Positions 1 to 11,272 of a stretch of 64,000 nt of DNA are shown here, in pieces (within the stretch, counting starts at the first letter, position 1; each line of letters starts with the position of its first letter). The position numbers were made by a program, and so were the translations under genes. The stretch comes from Perkinsus olseni (taxonomy: Eukaryota > Perkinsozoa > Perkinsida > Perkinsidae), in the NCBI GenBank assembly GCA_013115135.1, contig JABANP010000029.1, positions 124,001 to 188,000 of the forward strand, in the 5' to 3' direction. The notes under the pieces are model-generated. The model was not told the DNA's origin, searched no databases, and saw only the letters and a program-made list of their open reading frames with translations.

Positions 1-1102
1 GACAGTCGAAACTGAAAAATGGGCAAATCGATCAGATGATCGATTTATATTATCGTTAGTTACTCGGGGTTGGCAACCGCCGGCACGATGAGACCGTTTT
101 TAACAGCACACTGCTGAAGGAACAACTCGTTCCTGTCCAGGAATCTCACAATCTGAAAAAAACTCCGCTCCGCTAGGGAAAACATTCGGACATCCCCTCC
201 CAGAGCCACCGAGAGCGCGACCGATGCGGATACGTGATGCATGTCACCATAGGTGGATGCGCTACCGATGAGTGGCTTAAATTATGATTTCATCGAGATC
301 AGAAGGACCAACAACAGATTGATACCACATTTCCCCCGATTCGCAGCCGAATATGACCTGCCATATCCCAACAGCTTGTAGTACTGCCAATGCCACATTA
401 CAAAGAGCATAGAGCTCCAAGGCGCCGCTCTTATTATACTGTACACCGTAGTAGAGGGCAGCAGGAGCTAGGATGGTGGTAACAAAGACAACATAATACC
501 TGAGTTGTGTATAGAGTAAAATTTGCAAATCGATCAACCGTTTCGAATTCACGGTATACAGGGACATAAACCAGTCCCGCTGGAATATCCTAGCTAGACT
601 CGTGCAAGATACAAATAAGGTCAAGCCTCATTCCTACTACCAGAAGAATACAGGTGTTCCCAAGGTCAAAGTGACAGCTGCAAATACTGCCACTAACAGT
701 ATCGGGGCCAGGGCCAGCAGGAATATTGTTCGAATTATCGGAGCCAACTCGGGTTTGGCGATAGGAAGGCCAAACCTGACCAAACCGCAACACCATGAAC
801 TCCTAGCTTCAACCTAAGATACCCCTCTAGAGAGCCCCACCATTCAATCGAACTCACCGCTAACGAAGACTGCCCGATGGGCAACCATCCTGCCGAACAG
901 CAAAGGAAAAGATACGACTAACACTTAGCGAGCGATACCCTGCTACAAGACGAGGAGTCGCTATATACAGGGAATAGTATTTCCCGCGCGCCACGAAATT
1001 ATCTAACCCGCGTGAAGCGACTTACACAATACGAGGATGGAATCTGACTCCGAGAACCGTTGAAGGAGGTGATGGAGTATCTTCTGTATCAGAGGGGGGC
1101 AT
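1..1102 (-). CDS. multi-pass membrane protein, copy 1 (3' end beyond the window)
   Basis: Minus-strand, intron-split gene running off the left edge. Recognisable exons include a Pro/Ser-rich start (ATG at 1102, MPPSDTEDTPSPPST), a strongly hydrophobic exon around 625-770 ending in TLGTPVFFW, a second hydrophobic exon around 360-520 (RYYVVFVTTILAPAALYYG) and an exon around 65-135 ending in IVPAVANP. Order, intron positions and sequence match the gene at 1562-2854, so the two are tandem paralogs with at least four membrane helices each. Introns carry repeated motifs (ATCTTAGGTTGA at 809-820; a CATTTCCCCC element at 321-340). I do not recognise the family. The start codon and the exon between 840 and 1000 are uncertain. 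Confidence 0.5.
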
Positions 1103-1561
1103 GGAGGTTATACTACAGAAAGATACGCTCTAAGTATCTTTAACCTCCCTTCAACCTAAGATACCATCTACCCGCACCTGGCCCTGCCATACCATGATGA
1201 TGAACACAACAGAAGAGTCATCCAGAGACAGGATTCTACCAGTCTTCCACCGCAGTCAGGATTCTCCGATACCATCAATTTCGAAAATTACAAAATCAGA
1301 ATCGATCACTATTGACCACTTACTGCAATAAAGAACAGGATATATAAATCGATCAGACGATCGATTCAGATATGACCTCATCAACTAACTCCTCTCCCGA
1401 GGCCAGTCGCGAAAAACCATCTGTTTGTATACAAAGGAGCGAAAATCATCTTCGGAAATCGCTCCGAATGCCACAGGGAAAGATACCACAAATCAGGACG
1501 ACTGAAAAATTCAGTCACAAAAGTAGTGGAAATCTTCCCTGTGCGGAAAACCCTTCATATT

Positions 1562-2854
1562 TTATCTTCCTTGTTTTATCGGACTGGAAACGGGGACACC
1601 AACGGCGACCTTATCCGCATCATCGGCTTCAGTGCCCCTAGCGACATACCCGCTAGTGATGACCTACCAAGACAGACGTGTTTATACGTGCCAATCATAC
1701 CACTCCTCCCCCAAATCTTACGGTGGCAGCCACACCGCCGGCTGGTCCAGTGGTAGAAATTCTGAGACCCTTTCTCAGCTTAGAATACCACATCAACGAC
1801 AAGGCCAACAGCATCTAACAAACGGTCGTATCCATGACATTTTCATACCACTCCTTCCCCAATTACCAAGTGGAACACCACCACCGGCACGAAGAACGAC
1901 AGGTACATAACAAAAGTGGTCGTCTGACTATCCGCCCAGTGTTGGAACGTCGAATAGTCCATCACGGAGTAGAACGAGCAGGCGTATCTTTGAGAATGAA
2001 ACATGACCAGCAGAAGCAACAAATCCGTCACGCGCCACGAAATTGGTGCTTACGTTGGATCGGTGACGGCCGGGACTACCCTGAGCCCCGACACTTTGCA
2101 CTCATCGACGAACGTCTCACAGTTGTTAACATAGGCTAACACCTGAGAAATATCTTTAGGTCGACCTAGCAAGATACGAATGAGGTCAAGTACTCGACCA
2201 TTACCTGCCACACTGATAGAACTTGGCATACCGCTAGTGCACCATTGAGAAAAGCAAAGAGACCCATGAACGAATGACTATTATTAGCATAGGAATAGTA
2301 CAGAGTGGTCGGGGATACCACTGTAATAACCAACAAAGCATAGTACCTACAACCAAAATTGGTAAACATGAAACGCTTCGCTCCGCCTCCTTTCCTTACC
2401 AAATATACACAGGTACTGATACGAACCACACCACAATAGCGAAGGCGATACAAAAGATGATCGGCAGGAGGGACAGGTAGAAAGTCAACCTCACTCGGAA
2501 CGCCAGACGATCGTCAGCAAGATGAAGACCCAGTCTAAAGGGAAAGATATCTTCGAGTCGCCCTTGCAAGATACAAATAGGGTTACACTCTCTTTGGTTT
2601 GTAGGCCACACCTTGGACCGTCGGGGGAGATGAGGGATTGATCTGCGGACTGCTGTTGATATTGTTTGCTGTTTGCATTTAATAGGTGTATATTACTAAG
2701 AGATGAACAGCTAGATGGGCAGCCACGCCGGAAGGACACAATGATCACGAAGGGAGACAGGAGGCAACACAAACGTATCCTGAGGTCGAGCACGGTACAA
2801 ACAAAAAATGTCGGTAACAGAAACCATCAGCATCATGAATAACAAGATCAACAT
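1562..2854 (-). CDS. multi-pass membrane protein, copy 2
   Basis: Minus-strand gene with about eight exons. ATG at 2854 begins a hydrophobic stretch (MLILLFMMLMVSVTDIF), possibly a signal peptide or first helix. Later exons give LTFYLSLLPIIFCIAFAI, then WYYALLVITVVSPTTLYY, then a loop (VLAYVNNCETFVDECK ... VPAVTDPT), then FVPVVVFHLMLLALSLMWY, and a hydrophilic tail ending PVSSPIKQGR with the stop at 1562-1564. The loop matches copy 1 (IVPAVANP versus VVPAVTDP). Introns are short: one carries the exact 19-mer AATTTCGTGGCGCGTGACG (2026-2044), two carry the GGAGTGGTATGA element (1844-1864, 1696-1718), and one carries the rc of GCTTCGCTCCGC (2375-2386). The function is not recognised. The upstream gene's stop lies only 6 bp before this ATG. 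Confidence 0.55.
2026..2044 (-). repeat. 19-mer repeat D, intronic copy (membrane protein 2)
   Basis: AATTTCGTGGCGCGTGACG in transcript sense, inside an intron bounded by GTAAGCACC and TCTCAAAG. Identical to 19175-19193 (intron) and 22089-22107 (helicase coding exon). A one-mismatch copy lies at 7103-7121. Confidence 0.85.
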
Positions 2855-2860
2855 GCCTGA

Positions 2861-4022
2861 TCACTCTCCCTCGGACGGTGTCGCTTCCAAGGCAGTTTGC
2901 CCCTCCCGCGTTGCGCGGACGTATTTCTCATAGGCTTCGGTGGTCAGGAATCTTGGGTCAGCTTCATTGAGGATACCCAGGACACGGGCTTCCTGAATTT
3001 AATGGCGCGCGAGAATTTCTAAGCAGGCCTCCCGGAGTTGAATTACAAAGGCGAGCGCTATGAATGATACCTTCCATAGTGTTAAGACGTACGCAGACGA
3101 CAAGATACGTGCATGAACAAACAGGACGAACACTTGACGAAACGTGGATGAACATACTTTAAAGCATACACGAGCGTCGCTAACCGAGCAGTAGGCCGGG
3201 GTCCCCTCGCCGGCGTGCACTACCCGACCTGCTACGTTAATACATACCAGAGACAAATTCCAGATGGGGACACGAAGGATCTGATAGACTCAGTAATCTT
3301 CATTTCGAATTGAAAAATCCTGCATGTTTGCAATCCTCAATTTTGTAGTAGCTACAAGTGTCGCAATGGTAGCGAGGAGAACTCCGCGTGTAGGCGGCGC
3401 TTAGTTTACGAGCAGATATCGATCACGCGATCGATTATAAAGATACCACTCACCACTAGATGTCTTCGTCGACCTTTCCTGGAGGCATCGAATTCTATGG
3501 CGACCCGCTTCTTCCTCCCCTCTCCTACAGGATTGGCCGCCCGGAACTCACCAGGCCAATCGATGAACTCCAAATAACCTACACAAGAATGCCGAGAGAA
3601 TATGGTATCGTCCTGCACGCATGCACACGAAGATACCATCGAATAAGATACAGCGAATAATAATAGGGAATCAAAAATTGGGGGCGGAAGTTTTGTTGTT
3701 CCGCTCAGGTCGACTCATGGTGAACCCAAGATACGCGATGGAAGCTCATCCCGTCGAGGTCCAGCAACGCACAGGACGACCACCACCAAACGAACAGACC
3801 AGCGATCAAACGCCCGCCGCCTACCTCTCTGCTGTGCGTCATAATATCGCAAATAAAATGGATTCAACATCCGCGTCACGAAGTATGGCCGATCTCTGAG
3901 GAACACGAGCAGTTACTCTTCCCGTAAAAATTGCGACTGCTAATCCGAAGACCGCAGGTTCAACTCTAAGGAAGGACGAAGCACGCCACGGAGATCGATA
4001 TGGAAATTCATACATCATACAT
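2861..4022 (-). CDS. unrecognised intron-rich protein
   Basis: Minus-strand exons: an N-terminal exon (ATG at 4022) with a hydrophobic stretch VEPAVFGLAVAIFTG, an exon at 3715-3890 with MLNPFYLRYYDAQQ, an exon at 3480-3600 (YLEFIDWPGEFRAANPVGEG), and a clear C-terminal exon at 2863-2990 (VLGILNEADPRFLTTEAYEK ... ALEATPSEGE, stop at 2861-2863). The exons share strand and codon character, but I could not close every reading frame. The start is 1 bp beyond the stop of the next gene upstream and the stop is 6 bp from the next gene downstream, so the split into separate genes is itself uncertain: one larger gene is possible. No family recognised. Confidence 0.35.
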
Positions 4023-4023
4023 T

Positions 4024-4524
4024 TCACTGGATGTATTTCTGCTGAAAACCACTAAACAAAAAACGCTTCGCTCCGCCTACTTGTATCTCGGAACCAAATA
4101 TTCGTACAAGATTTGCCTTGCCTCGGCAGATCTCAACATTGACTCGACAATCTGCGAAGAATATGATGTATCTGAAAAGATATCCATTACCTCGAGCATG
4201 CATGATACAAAATAGGTCAACAAGGGTACCATTCTTACTCCGTCTAGCATGGAATACTATCTCCTCCGCGTATTGTTGAACTTCTTTCATCCTGTTCAAC
4301 GGCCCTTCAATCCTTTGATAGATAATCAGCTTATCCAACCAATCCTTCATCTCATGCCAGTACCTAACCCAAAAAGATACTCTCCCGTGCCTGGCGGAGA
4401 GCGGAGCGTAGCAAAAGTTCCAAAATCACCTCCAAAACGAGGCAAAACACCAGTTAACACGCGCGAAGAGTATTCTAGACCTTCTCGCCTCTTCACTTAA
4501 ACGGCCAACATAACCACGCACCAT
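4024..4524 (-). CDS. small helical, charged protein, unrecognised
   Basis: Four exons join in frame on the minus strand. From ATG 4524: MVRGYVGRLSEEARRSRILF ..., then YWHEMKDWLDKLIIYQRI with GPLNRMKEVQQYAEEIVF, then DTSYSSQIVESMLRSAEARQ ending VPRYK, then QKYIQ and the stop at 4024-4026. The predicted protein is about 110 residues, rich in charged helices, with no membrane segment. An in-frame stop sits just upstream of ATG 4524, which supports this start unless an acceptor lies between. The last intron (about 39 nt) contains the rc of GCTTCGCTCCGC (4065-4076), and the previous one contains TTTTGTATCATGCA. I do not recognise the family. Confidence 0.45.
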
Positions 4525-5760
4525 CGTCCTCTACTATCACAGAAGCATACACACTACCCTCGACACCCGCATGTGCACGCGTACGCCCAAACGCACGCAT
4601 GTCTGCTCCAGGGCTATACTCCGACCACCCTCTCCCTAGACCGGGGATGTGGCACTGATTCACTACCCTACATCCACCCAACCCTCGGGACTGTCTCGGA
4701 TGCAGCAGCAGAAGAACCCTTGAAGACATGCAACCTCTCGGAAGCGTCCGCAGGCGTTGGAATCGTCGCTTGTCAACCAGCAATAATCAGAGCACCAACA
4801 AGGAGACGACGCGTTCCACCCGGGGATTGATGAATCCTGGGTTCTCAAGTCCCGCACTCTCGAGGAACCAGCCAAAGGACTTTGCAAGAACCGAAACCAT
4901 ACAACGACTATGAAAAAACAGGAATTCATCGCTTCGCTCCGCTAAGCGCCTCCATAAATTGTCCCTCCATTGTAGACCCTGTATTCTATACACTCAGCAC
5001 TTGCCGAAGCATCAAAGGTTCACTCAAGGATGATTCAAGAGCAAAGATACTCTCTCAGGCCATCATGGCCATACCCAACCCCCTATTCTCGTCCGCTACA
5101 GAAAAATTCCCCTACTGCTTCGCTCCGCTAATAGCAGCCTACCGAAAGCTCGGCCCTATTTTCCGAAAGCCCTGCTTCTCCTTGCCATGCTTCATGTGCC
5201 CCAGCCGGTAGAACCGCATGCTGTCCCATCGACCCTTCTTGTTGCCTCTCATATCCGGGAGAAATAAATCTTCGCTGTGCGCACAGGAAGTATCTTCCCT
5301 GTCCCCCAACTCGAATCATCTCGTATCATAGAGAGGATGACAATCATCCCAAAATGTCGGCCACTTGAGGCCGTCAACAATTCCTCACATAAGAATGGGA
5401 GACGAAGATTCCAGGAAAACCTTTCGTCCTCCTGCTTCGCTCCGCTAAGATCATGATACAGTTTTTAAATATTGCTGTGAGCGACACGGCTCTCACTACG
5501 GTGTTTCGGCAGCACACTGCGGGCGCATCCACGTTCTCATAGAGCGCACGGTTGCACCATCAAAACGGGGGGAGGGGGCTGATGATCATCATCATAGCGG
5601 AAGTCTAAGAATACTTGCAATCTTGCTCCTTCTTGGCATTCCTCAACTACTTCAGCAGATTCGAGTAACCATCATAAAAAATACAATTAAATATTAGTCG
5701 ATAATTCCAACCATCAAACTGCTACCAAGATACCTCGCTTCCCGACCGCGCGCCACAAAA
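4525..5760 (-). other. minus-strand coding exons, gene not resolved
   Basis: This stretch holds exon-like minus-strand segments between short introns that I could not join into one frame: about 5330-5440 (EDERFSWNLRLPFLCEELLT), about 5130-5245 (MRGNKKGRWDSMRFYRLGHM ... KIGPSF, strongly basic), and about 4790-4910 (MVSVLAKSFGWFLESAGLEN). Introns between them contain GCTTCGCTCCGC at 4931, 5117 and 5434 (rc in transcript sense). It may be one gene continuing into 4024-4524 or a separate gene. About 5450-5760 shows nothing convincing. Confidence 0.3.
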
Positions 5761-6004
5761 TATACATGCCCACCAAACCACAGCAGCAGGGGAGAAATGA
5801 CCGCCTCCTCGTTGTTGGACGATCGGATGAGAGTTGGGGAAGTAATGGTACATATCGACGCATCTATTACACCAGCAGCCCGTCAGCAGGAAAGCGACTT
5901 TTTCAAGTCCTCGACCTCCTCCTCCTCCTCACGCGGCAACAGTGGCCACCGCGGGGCGGTAAAATTGTGATGACTCGGGAAGGTCGATGGAGACGAGAAG
6001 ACGC

Positions 6005-6962
6005 TCAGTGGTGGTAGTTAGTAGGAGAGCTGCTGTTGACTTGCGGGAAGAGCTCTTGAGCGAGGGCCTCGAATACTAACCGAGGCTCCTCGAAGGTGAG
6101 CCGATGGTAGTCCTCAGGCGAGAGATCATGATATCGATCAACATCGAGACGTACCACTGAGGATGTAGTGAACTTCAGTACCTGACAAGATTCCTTAGCG
6201 GAGCGATGCAAAGATCAGTATTTTTTATAACCTCGAATTCGGCCGATGGGTCAGGAGGCCCCTCCAGCAGGACTTGATATCGCAGAGGGGCAGCAGTGGG
6301 GCCGACCGTCGGCGAGAAACCGCTCCCGGAAGATTCCTGCGAATCTTCCACAGCAACCCCTGCCTCCGCAGAAGTGGTTGCACGCAGGGCTGCTGCTGCG
6401 GAGGGGGTCAGCGGTAGACCGGTGAAGCAAGGAGATGGCGGAGTGTGGATTCGGACGAAGGAATCATTGGGCGCGCGATGGTAGATACCATTGAGAGTGA
6501 GCTCCAGTACGTAATCAACCTGATGAGAAAACACAAAATCCAAATATAAAACTCGCTTCGCTCCGTCGTAATTTTTACTACCATCTCGTTTCTGCTGATA
6601 CAGAAGTCTCTAACTTTGACACTCACCACACTGCACCCGACGACTTCAATTTTTTCCGCAACGCCCTCCTCCATACAGATGACCTTCGCGTCAATTCTCT
6701 GCTTCGCTCCGCCGATAATCAAATCTTCATCCTCATCCTCCAACAACGCCAAAGATTCCTCATTAAATCGACTTCCAGTATCTTCCGTTGCGCACAGCGA
6801 AGATTTTCCCAATTCCACCGCAGGCCAGCCGTCTCTCACTGTCATCTTAGGAGAAGTCCCAGCCGACTGGCCCGAGGCAGCCGACGGGTCGTCCGAGGTC
6901 CGAGTGACCGACGGAGGGTGGCAGGAAAGGTGACGAGGGGATAGGGTAGAAAGCGATGCCAT
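6005..6962 (-). CDS. hypothetical protein, three exons
   Basis: ATG at 6962 opens a Ser/Pro/Asp-rich exon (MASLSTLSPRHLSCHPPSVT ... LALLEDEDEDLIIGGAKQ) ending ISRNEM at about 6586. Intron 1 (GTAGTAAAAATT ... TCATCAG) is followed in phase 0 by VDYVLELTLNGIYHRAPNDS and a low-complexity stretch ending SAEFE. Intron 2 (GTTATAAAAAA ... CTTGTCAG) leads to VLKFTTSSVVRLDVDRYHDL ... AQELFPQVNSSSPTNYHH and the stop. Intron 1 carries ACGGAGCGAAGC and intron 2 carries CATCGCTCCGCTAAG: the same repeat in opposite orientations inside one gene, while a third copy (6701-6712) is read as coding. An upstream exon at 7010-7130 with a signal-like start (MAKRILWRVTAVATVL) could belong to it. Family unknown. Confidence 0.55.
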
Positions 6963-7212
6963 CTCAGATAAGGGAATACAAATCTTGGAAAGATACTCCT
7001 CCGAGCGCAGCCGGAAGAATCAAAGATACGCTCCCTCCAGTCCAACACCACGAGCTGAGTGTTACGAAACGCAAAGACCGATGTAAGTACAGTGGCTACT
7101 GCCGTCACGCGCCACAAAATTCGTTTAGCCACGGCAGCAAAAAATTACGCTTCGCTCCGCCTCCGTTTTTGACCTCGTCTAAAAAAGATACTCCTCGTCC
7201 CCGTTGCCGAGA

Positions 7213-10200
7213 TCAGAAAAGATGCTTTTTCTCCACAACTTGAAGTTGCCGCCAAACGTATAAACCGCCGACCACAACCACTATGATACCTGTCGAGGAA
7301 ATGTTGAGAAAACGCAAGATTTCATAAGATTGCAAGATTCGTCGCCAATCTTACAGAGCATAAAAAGCTTGTTCGCCAAACTATGTGAGCTGCTGATGGA
7401 GTCTTCCAAATCGTCGCCTATCATTGAGCTGAGGAGCAATCACGAAATTGCACAACATGAAACGCTTCGCTCCGCTACATATTACCGTCCTTCACTCCCA
7501 TCAGCCATAGTCAGCTGTTCCCTGACCTTCTCCACGCGATCCTGAAATCATCACAACTCCACCGACAATCCGACCAAACCTCGGCAACCAAGTTTATCTT
7601 TTCGGGCGCGCGCTTTTTTCACAGACAGACGGTAAACTGATAGCAAACAAAGCTCACCTTATGATCGCCCGACTCCCTCGTCAGCATTTCTCTCAAGCCC
7701 ACCATTTGGTTCTTCAGAGTTGATAATCCACCCGAACCTGAAAGATTCCCATCTAAATGGAGGAAAAACCTTCGCTGTGCGTAAAGATACCTTCACTGGT
7801 TGCTTTGATCTCCTTCCTCAATTGCTTCATTCGCGACTCCAAATCCACGATATGATGAGTTATCTTACCTGAACAGCAACGCCGCCGTCAAAAAATTCCA
7901 TAATTTAGTGGCGCGCGGAAAAATCTGTCCAGTGGTGGTCACTGACGCAGGCTAGACACAGTCTGCTACGAAGCACCATTCCTACCCAGTTGGGAGTGCA
8001 TCTTGGCCATCTCCGGTTGGGTGGTTTGAATATAGTTGACAAGCATGTCGGTGATCTTCTGGAGGGTTAGGGTCTGCTGGAAGGTGTCCTCCCACCGATA
8101 TCAGTCGTCAGCAACTGAATAGAGTAAACGCTACAATAAGGATACGCAAACATGAGGGATGATGATTCTGTCATGTTGTTAGTTCTGTTGAGGTTAAGTT
8201 CATTTTTGATTCTGAGCTCAGAATCAAGGGAACTTCATAACCCATTTTCAGTTTCCATCTTACTGAAGACATGAAGGGTCCAACCACACCGACGCAAGTG
8301 AGAGCAATCGACCAGAGTGCAATGAATAATGGACAAGTCTAGGACCATTCACTCGGACGCCCTCGGGTCGTGCTATAATACTACCGGTAAGGCAAGATAC
8401 CGATTGCGATGGAGCTGAGCGTAAACCCCCTGGTCCCGGTGATACTTCTTTCCAATCAATCTTCCCACCATCGGAGAGCTCGTCGACGACTTCCTGCATC
8501 AGAGTCTCCCCAGGCCGCCTCATGTCCATGTTGTACCTGAGATAACAACGAGGAATACAGCGATAAAAAATGATAATCAAAAATAAAATATTCTGCCATG
8601 AGAACTTTTCGGAACTATTCTTTAATATAATCATAAAAATGTATAATTTTCATGTGGGATAGATATTCCTGACGCTGCTCGCTCGAGCTTGCGCATGACC
8701 ATCTCCATGAATGATATTTTTCACGCATAAACGATGAAGGTAATCTTATCCCGATGAGGTCAGGGCTGCTGAGTGGAGGGGACTGTCGAATGCCGACTTA
8801 CACGTGCATGTCGACGATGGACACCTTCTCGGTAGGCAGAGAGTCGCCGCTCCACGATGTGAACCCGATGTAGCCGCTGGACCTGGGAATGATTTGGGGG
8901 AAGGAGTGGTATGGACTATCTATGGCGATAGTAATCTTACGGCACGGTGACACCCCTCTTGGCGGTGAGCTCCTGCCAACGTCTATTCGCATCACGATAT
9001 CGAACCATAATGAGATCAGGACGAACACGAATACCAATCTAAACTTGACCAGTTTTGAATCTTGCATGGATCGAGCCAAGATACTACCCGAAAGGGAACA
9101 TCCATGCCGTGCAAGTTGACCCTCGCTGAGGACTCTCTATCAGGCACGTCCAAGTCGAATGACAAAGCCCTATCATTCCGATTGGTGATGATCGAGACTG
9201 AACAAGAGATGACCACCAACCATCAGCATACCACAACACCGAGTTTTGATCTATCGACATCCGAATTTCCAACAACAGGAAGGCAACGACTATTCAGTCC
9301 GAGTCGTCTTTCCTCTCAACGACAACAGCATGTGCAATGCTTCCCCGAAAAACCCGTCACAGATGGCCGTTTTATTCATTGCGGAAAAAAGCGAAGCAAG
9401 GCGACAGCATCTTTAGGAGAACGTTTCGTGATGGACCGTGATGCAGTCCACCGCTGTCCGATCGTGCTCAATACATACGCTAGGGTGGGAACGGATGGTG
9501 ATACTGTCAGCCACCGCTAGCCTTCAAGATGAATTCTATATACAGGAAAATGATCCAATTTGTTTAAGACACTACTTGGCGAGCAATTGACGAGGTAGGA
9601 ATACCGTGTGGGTTTCAAGTCCGACACCGGCGGAAGCCGGCTTAGTTGAATATTGTCACGCGCATGATAGCAGGGCGACTCGATCATCACCATCATCACC
9701 TACCGGTGTGTTCGTCTCCGGATGCCCCTTTAGGGGTAAAGACCACGCCAAAACCATCGAAACGGGACTGAGAAACGACAACGTATCTTATGTTGAAGCG
9801 AGGAGACTATGAGAGATGAATATTCGCCGACGGTTGTTGTTGCCGACAAGATACCTCACTCGAACCCCATTTGTATCTTCCTAGGTTCAACCTACCTTTT
9901 GTCCGAGTAATGAATATTCGAGAGCCTTGAAAGCATTCTTCCAGTCCTTCTTATTATCCCCCTTCTGCAACTCATCGCGCACCTTCGAGAACTCGGCTGT
10001 GTAATTCATCGTGGTGAACCTAAGATACTCATACGTCATCAGAGAGACCCTCCGTGATGACTCTATTACCACAAAGCAAAGCCAGAGTCACGACTACCCG
10101 AAGGACCATCGGATACCTGAGACGTAGATTATGCCTCCAATCCAACCTATTGTGTATCTTGCACGGGTCAACCTAAGATGCCCTCTTACCGAGACATCAA

Positions 10201-10603
10201 AAAGGATCTCAAAATCATTGGTATCGATCGGCATGGTATGCATAAATATGCCGTATCTTTGGGCTATGCTCGGGGTAAGAATAACATGATCATCGGTGGC
10301 TACTGTGGCGCCATTCATAAACCAATCACCTGACGTATCTTTTCATCATGCTGGCATTTCACAGAATAGGTATTACCAAGAGTGTTGGAGTATGTAAGTG
10401 GGCTGACAAAGCTGTGACGCATAAGCTCCATGCGTCGAGCTCGTTTACCGCCTGAAAGTATCTTTAGGTTAAGCGCGGCAATGATGAGGTTGAAAGATAT
10501 TACGGCTACGTCGACGGTATGAGTACTCCTCTTCCTCAGCATCGGCACAGAACAGCAAGCCGAGCAGCAACACAAGAAGGAATAATGATGACCGACGAAT
10601 CAT
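7213..10603 (-). CDS. L-type lectin cargo receptor (ERGIC-53/EMP47/VIP36-like)
   Basis: Luminal lectin that binds high-mannose glycoproteins for ER-Golgi transport (family knowledge). Seen in sequence: a signal peptide from ATG 10603 (MIRRSSLFLLVLLLGLLFCA); the lectin start RRMELMRHSFVSPLTYSNT; ATVATDDHVILTPSIAQRYG (10250-10318), matching the family's A-V-T-D-D-x-I-R-L-T-P strand; DSGFALW, equivalent to GDGLAFWY; DVPFR followed by FDIVMRIDVG; and GYIGFTSWSG with VSIVDMHV (8815-8885), the family's Y-F-G-x-S-A-x-T-G strand. A coiled-coil stalk follows (TLTLQKITDMLVNYIQTT; VDLESRMKQLRKEIKAT; DRVEKVREQLTMADG), then one membrane helix (IIVVVVGGLYVW) and a short tail ending EKKHLF, resembling dilysine plus hydrophobic C-terminal sorting signals. 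It has more than ten short introns, several with repeated elements (10168-10179, 8891-8914, 7464-7475). The exact exon borders are mostly approximate. Confidence 0.82.
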
Positions 10604-11041
10604 AGAATATCCAAGGTCGACTATGGGAAGATACGCAATAGGTTACGATCCAACCACGTAGCCCCGCAAATTCCTTTCCCACTGCCCCCACCCGCTAGTT
10701 TTGCGTCGCTTCGTCTTCATGGCTCCACCGCATGGTCGACTGCCAATCATGTCGAAGTTGGCGTAGATCTCGCTCGCCATTGTGATCGATTTTATCCTTA
10801 GCGAGGTGCTCCGGCGGCGGAAAGGTCCTTCTACCGGTCGGGCGGTGGTCCACTCGTCCGTTATGCGTTTTTAAGTCCCATCAGTAGTGATCTAGGAAGG
10901 CCAGTGAGTTGTCGCTGTTGAATATCTTATCGAACCGTCGAAGCGTGATGGCGTGGATCCACGTATAGGATTTGGTCGAGGGATGGTATCTTAGGTTGAC
11001 CCTTAGGTAGTTGCTGGCTCCTTTGTTGTTACCCCTTTACC
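10604..11041. other. divergent intergenic region, lectin / eS30
   Basis: This 440-bp region separates the minus-strand lectin gene from the plus-strand eS30 gene and must hold both promoters. It contains ATCTTAGGTTGA in eS30 sense (10988-10999), possibly in a 5' UTR intron whose acceptor precedes ATG 11042. A minus-strand mini-ORF from ATG 10780 (MASEIYANFDMIGSRPCGGA) is either spurious or an upstream lectin exon; I could not join it in frame. Confidence 0.35.
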
Positions 11042-11272
11042 ATGGGAAAAGTTCACGGATCGTTAGCTCGTGCCGGTAAGGTTAAGAATCAGACCCCCAA
11101 GGTCCCCAAGCAGGAGAAGAAGAAGGCCATCACTGGTAATACCATAAAACTTCCGCTAATCGTATCACCATCGCTGTCAGGTCGCGCTCGCAAGCGTATG
11201 CAGTACAACCGTCGCTTCTCCGCCAAGGTGACTGGCGGCCCTAAGAGGGGTCCCAACTCTAACCAGAAGTAA
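11042..11272 (+). CDS. RPS30: 40S ribosomal protein eS30
   Basis: Small-subunit ribosomal protein. The start [20 protein letters not shown] and the continuation [12 protein letters not shown], then [13 protein letters not shown] and [12 protein letters not shown], match eS30 along its whole length. A 45-nt intron (11136-11180, GTAATACC ... CTGTCAG) interrupts the gene; it is a multiple of three without stops, so the unspliced ORF reads through and gives a false 76-residue protein. The spliced protein is about 61 residues. There is no N-terminal ubiquitin-like (FUBI) fusion, as in fungi and unlike animals. Confidence 0.93.
   Translation: MGKVHGSLARAGKVKNQTPKVPKQEKKKAITGNTIKLPLIVSPSLSGRARKRMQYNRRFSAKVTGGPKRGPNSNQK

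Noticed and set aside
10603..10778. Mini-ORF MASEIYANFDMIG as first lectin exon
   Set aside because: No donor/acceptor combination joined it in frame to the signal-peptide exon.
11042..11272. Single-exon 76-residue eS30 variant with an insertion
   Set aside because: The extra 15 residues coincide with a GT...AG segment of 45 nt and interrupt a universally conserved junction, so it is an intron read through in frame.
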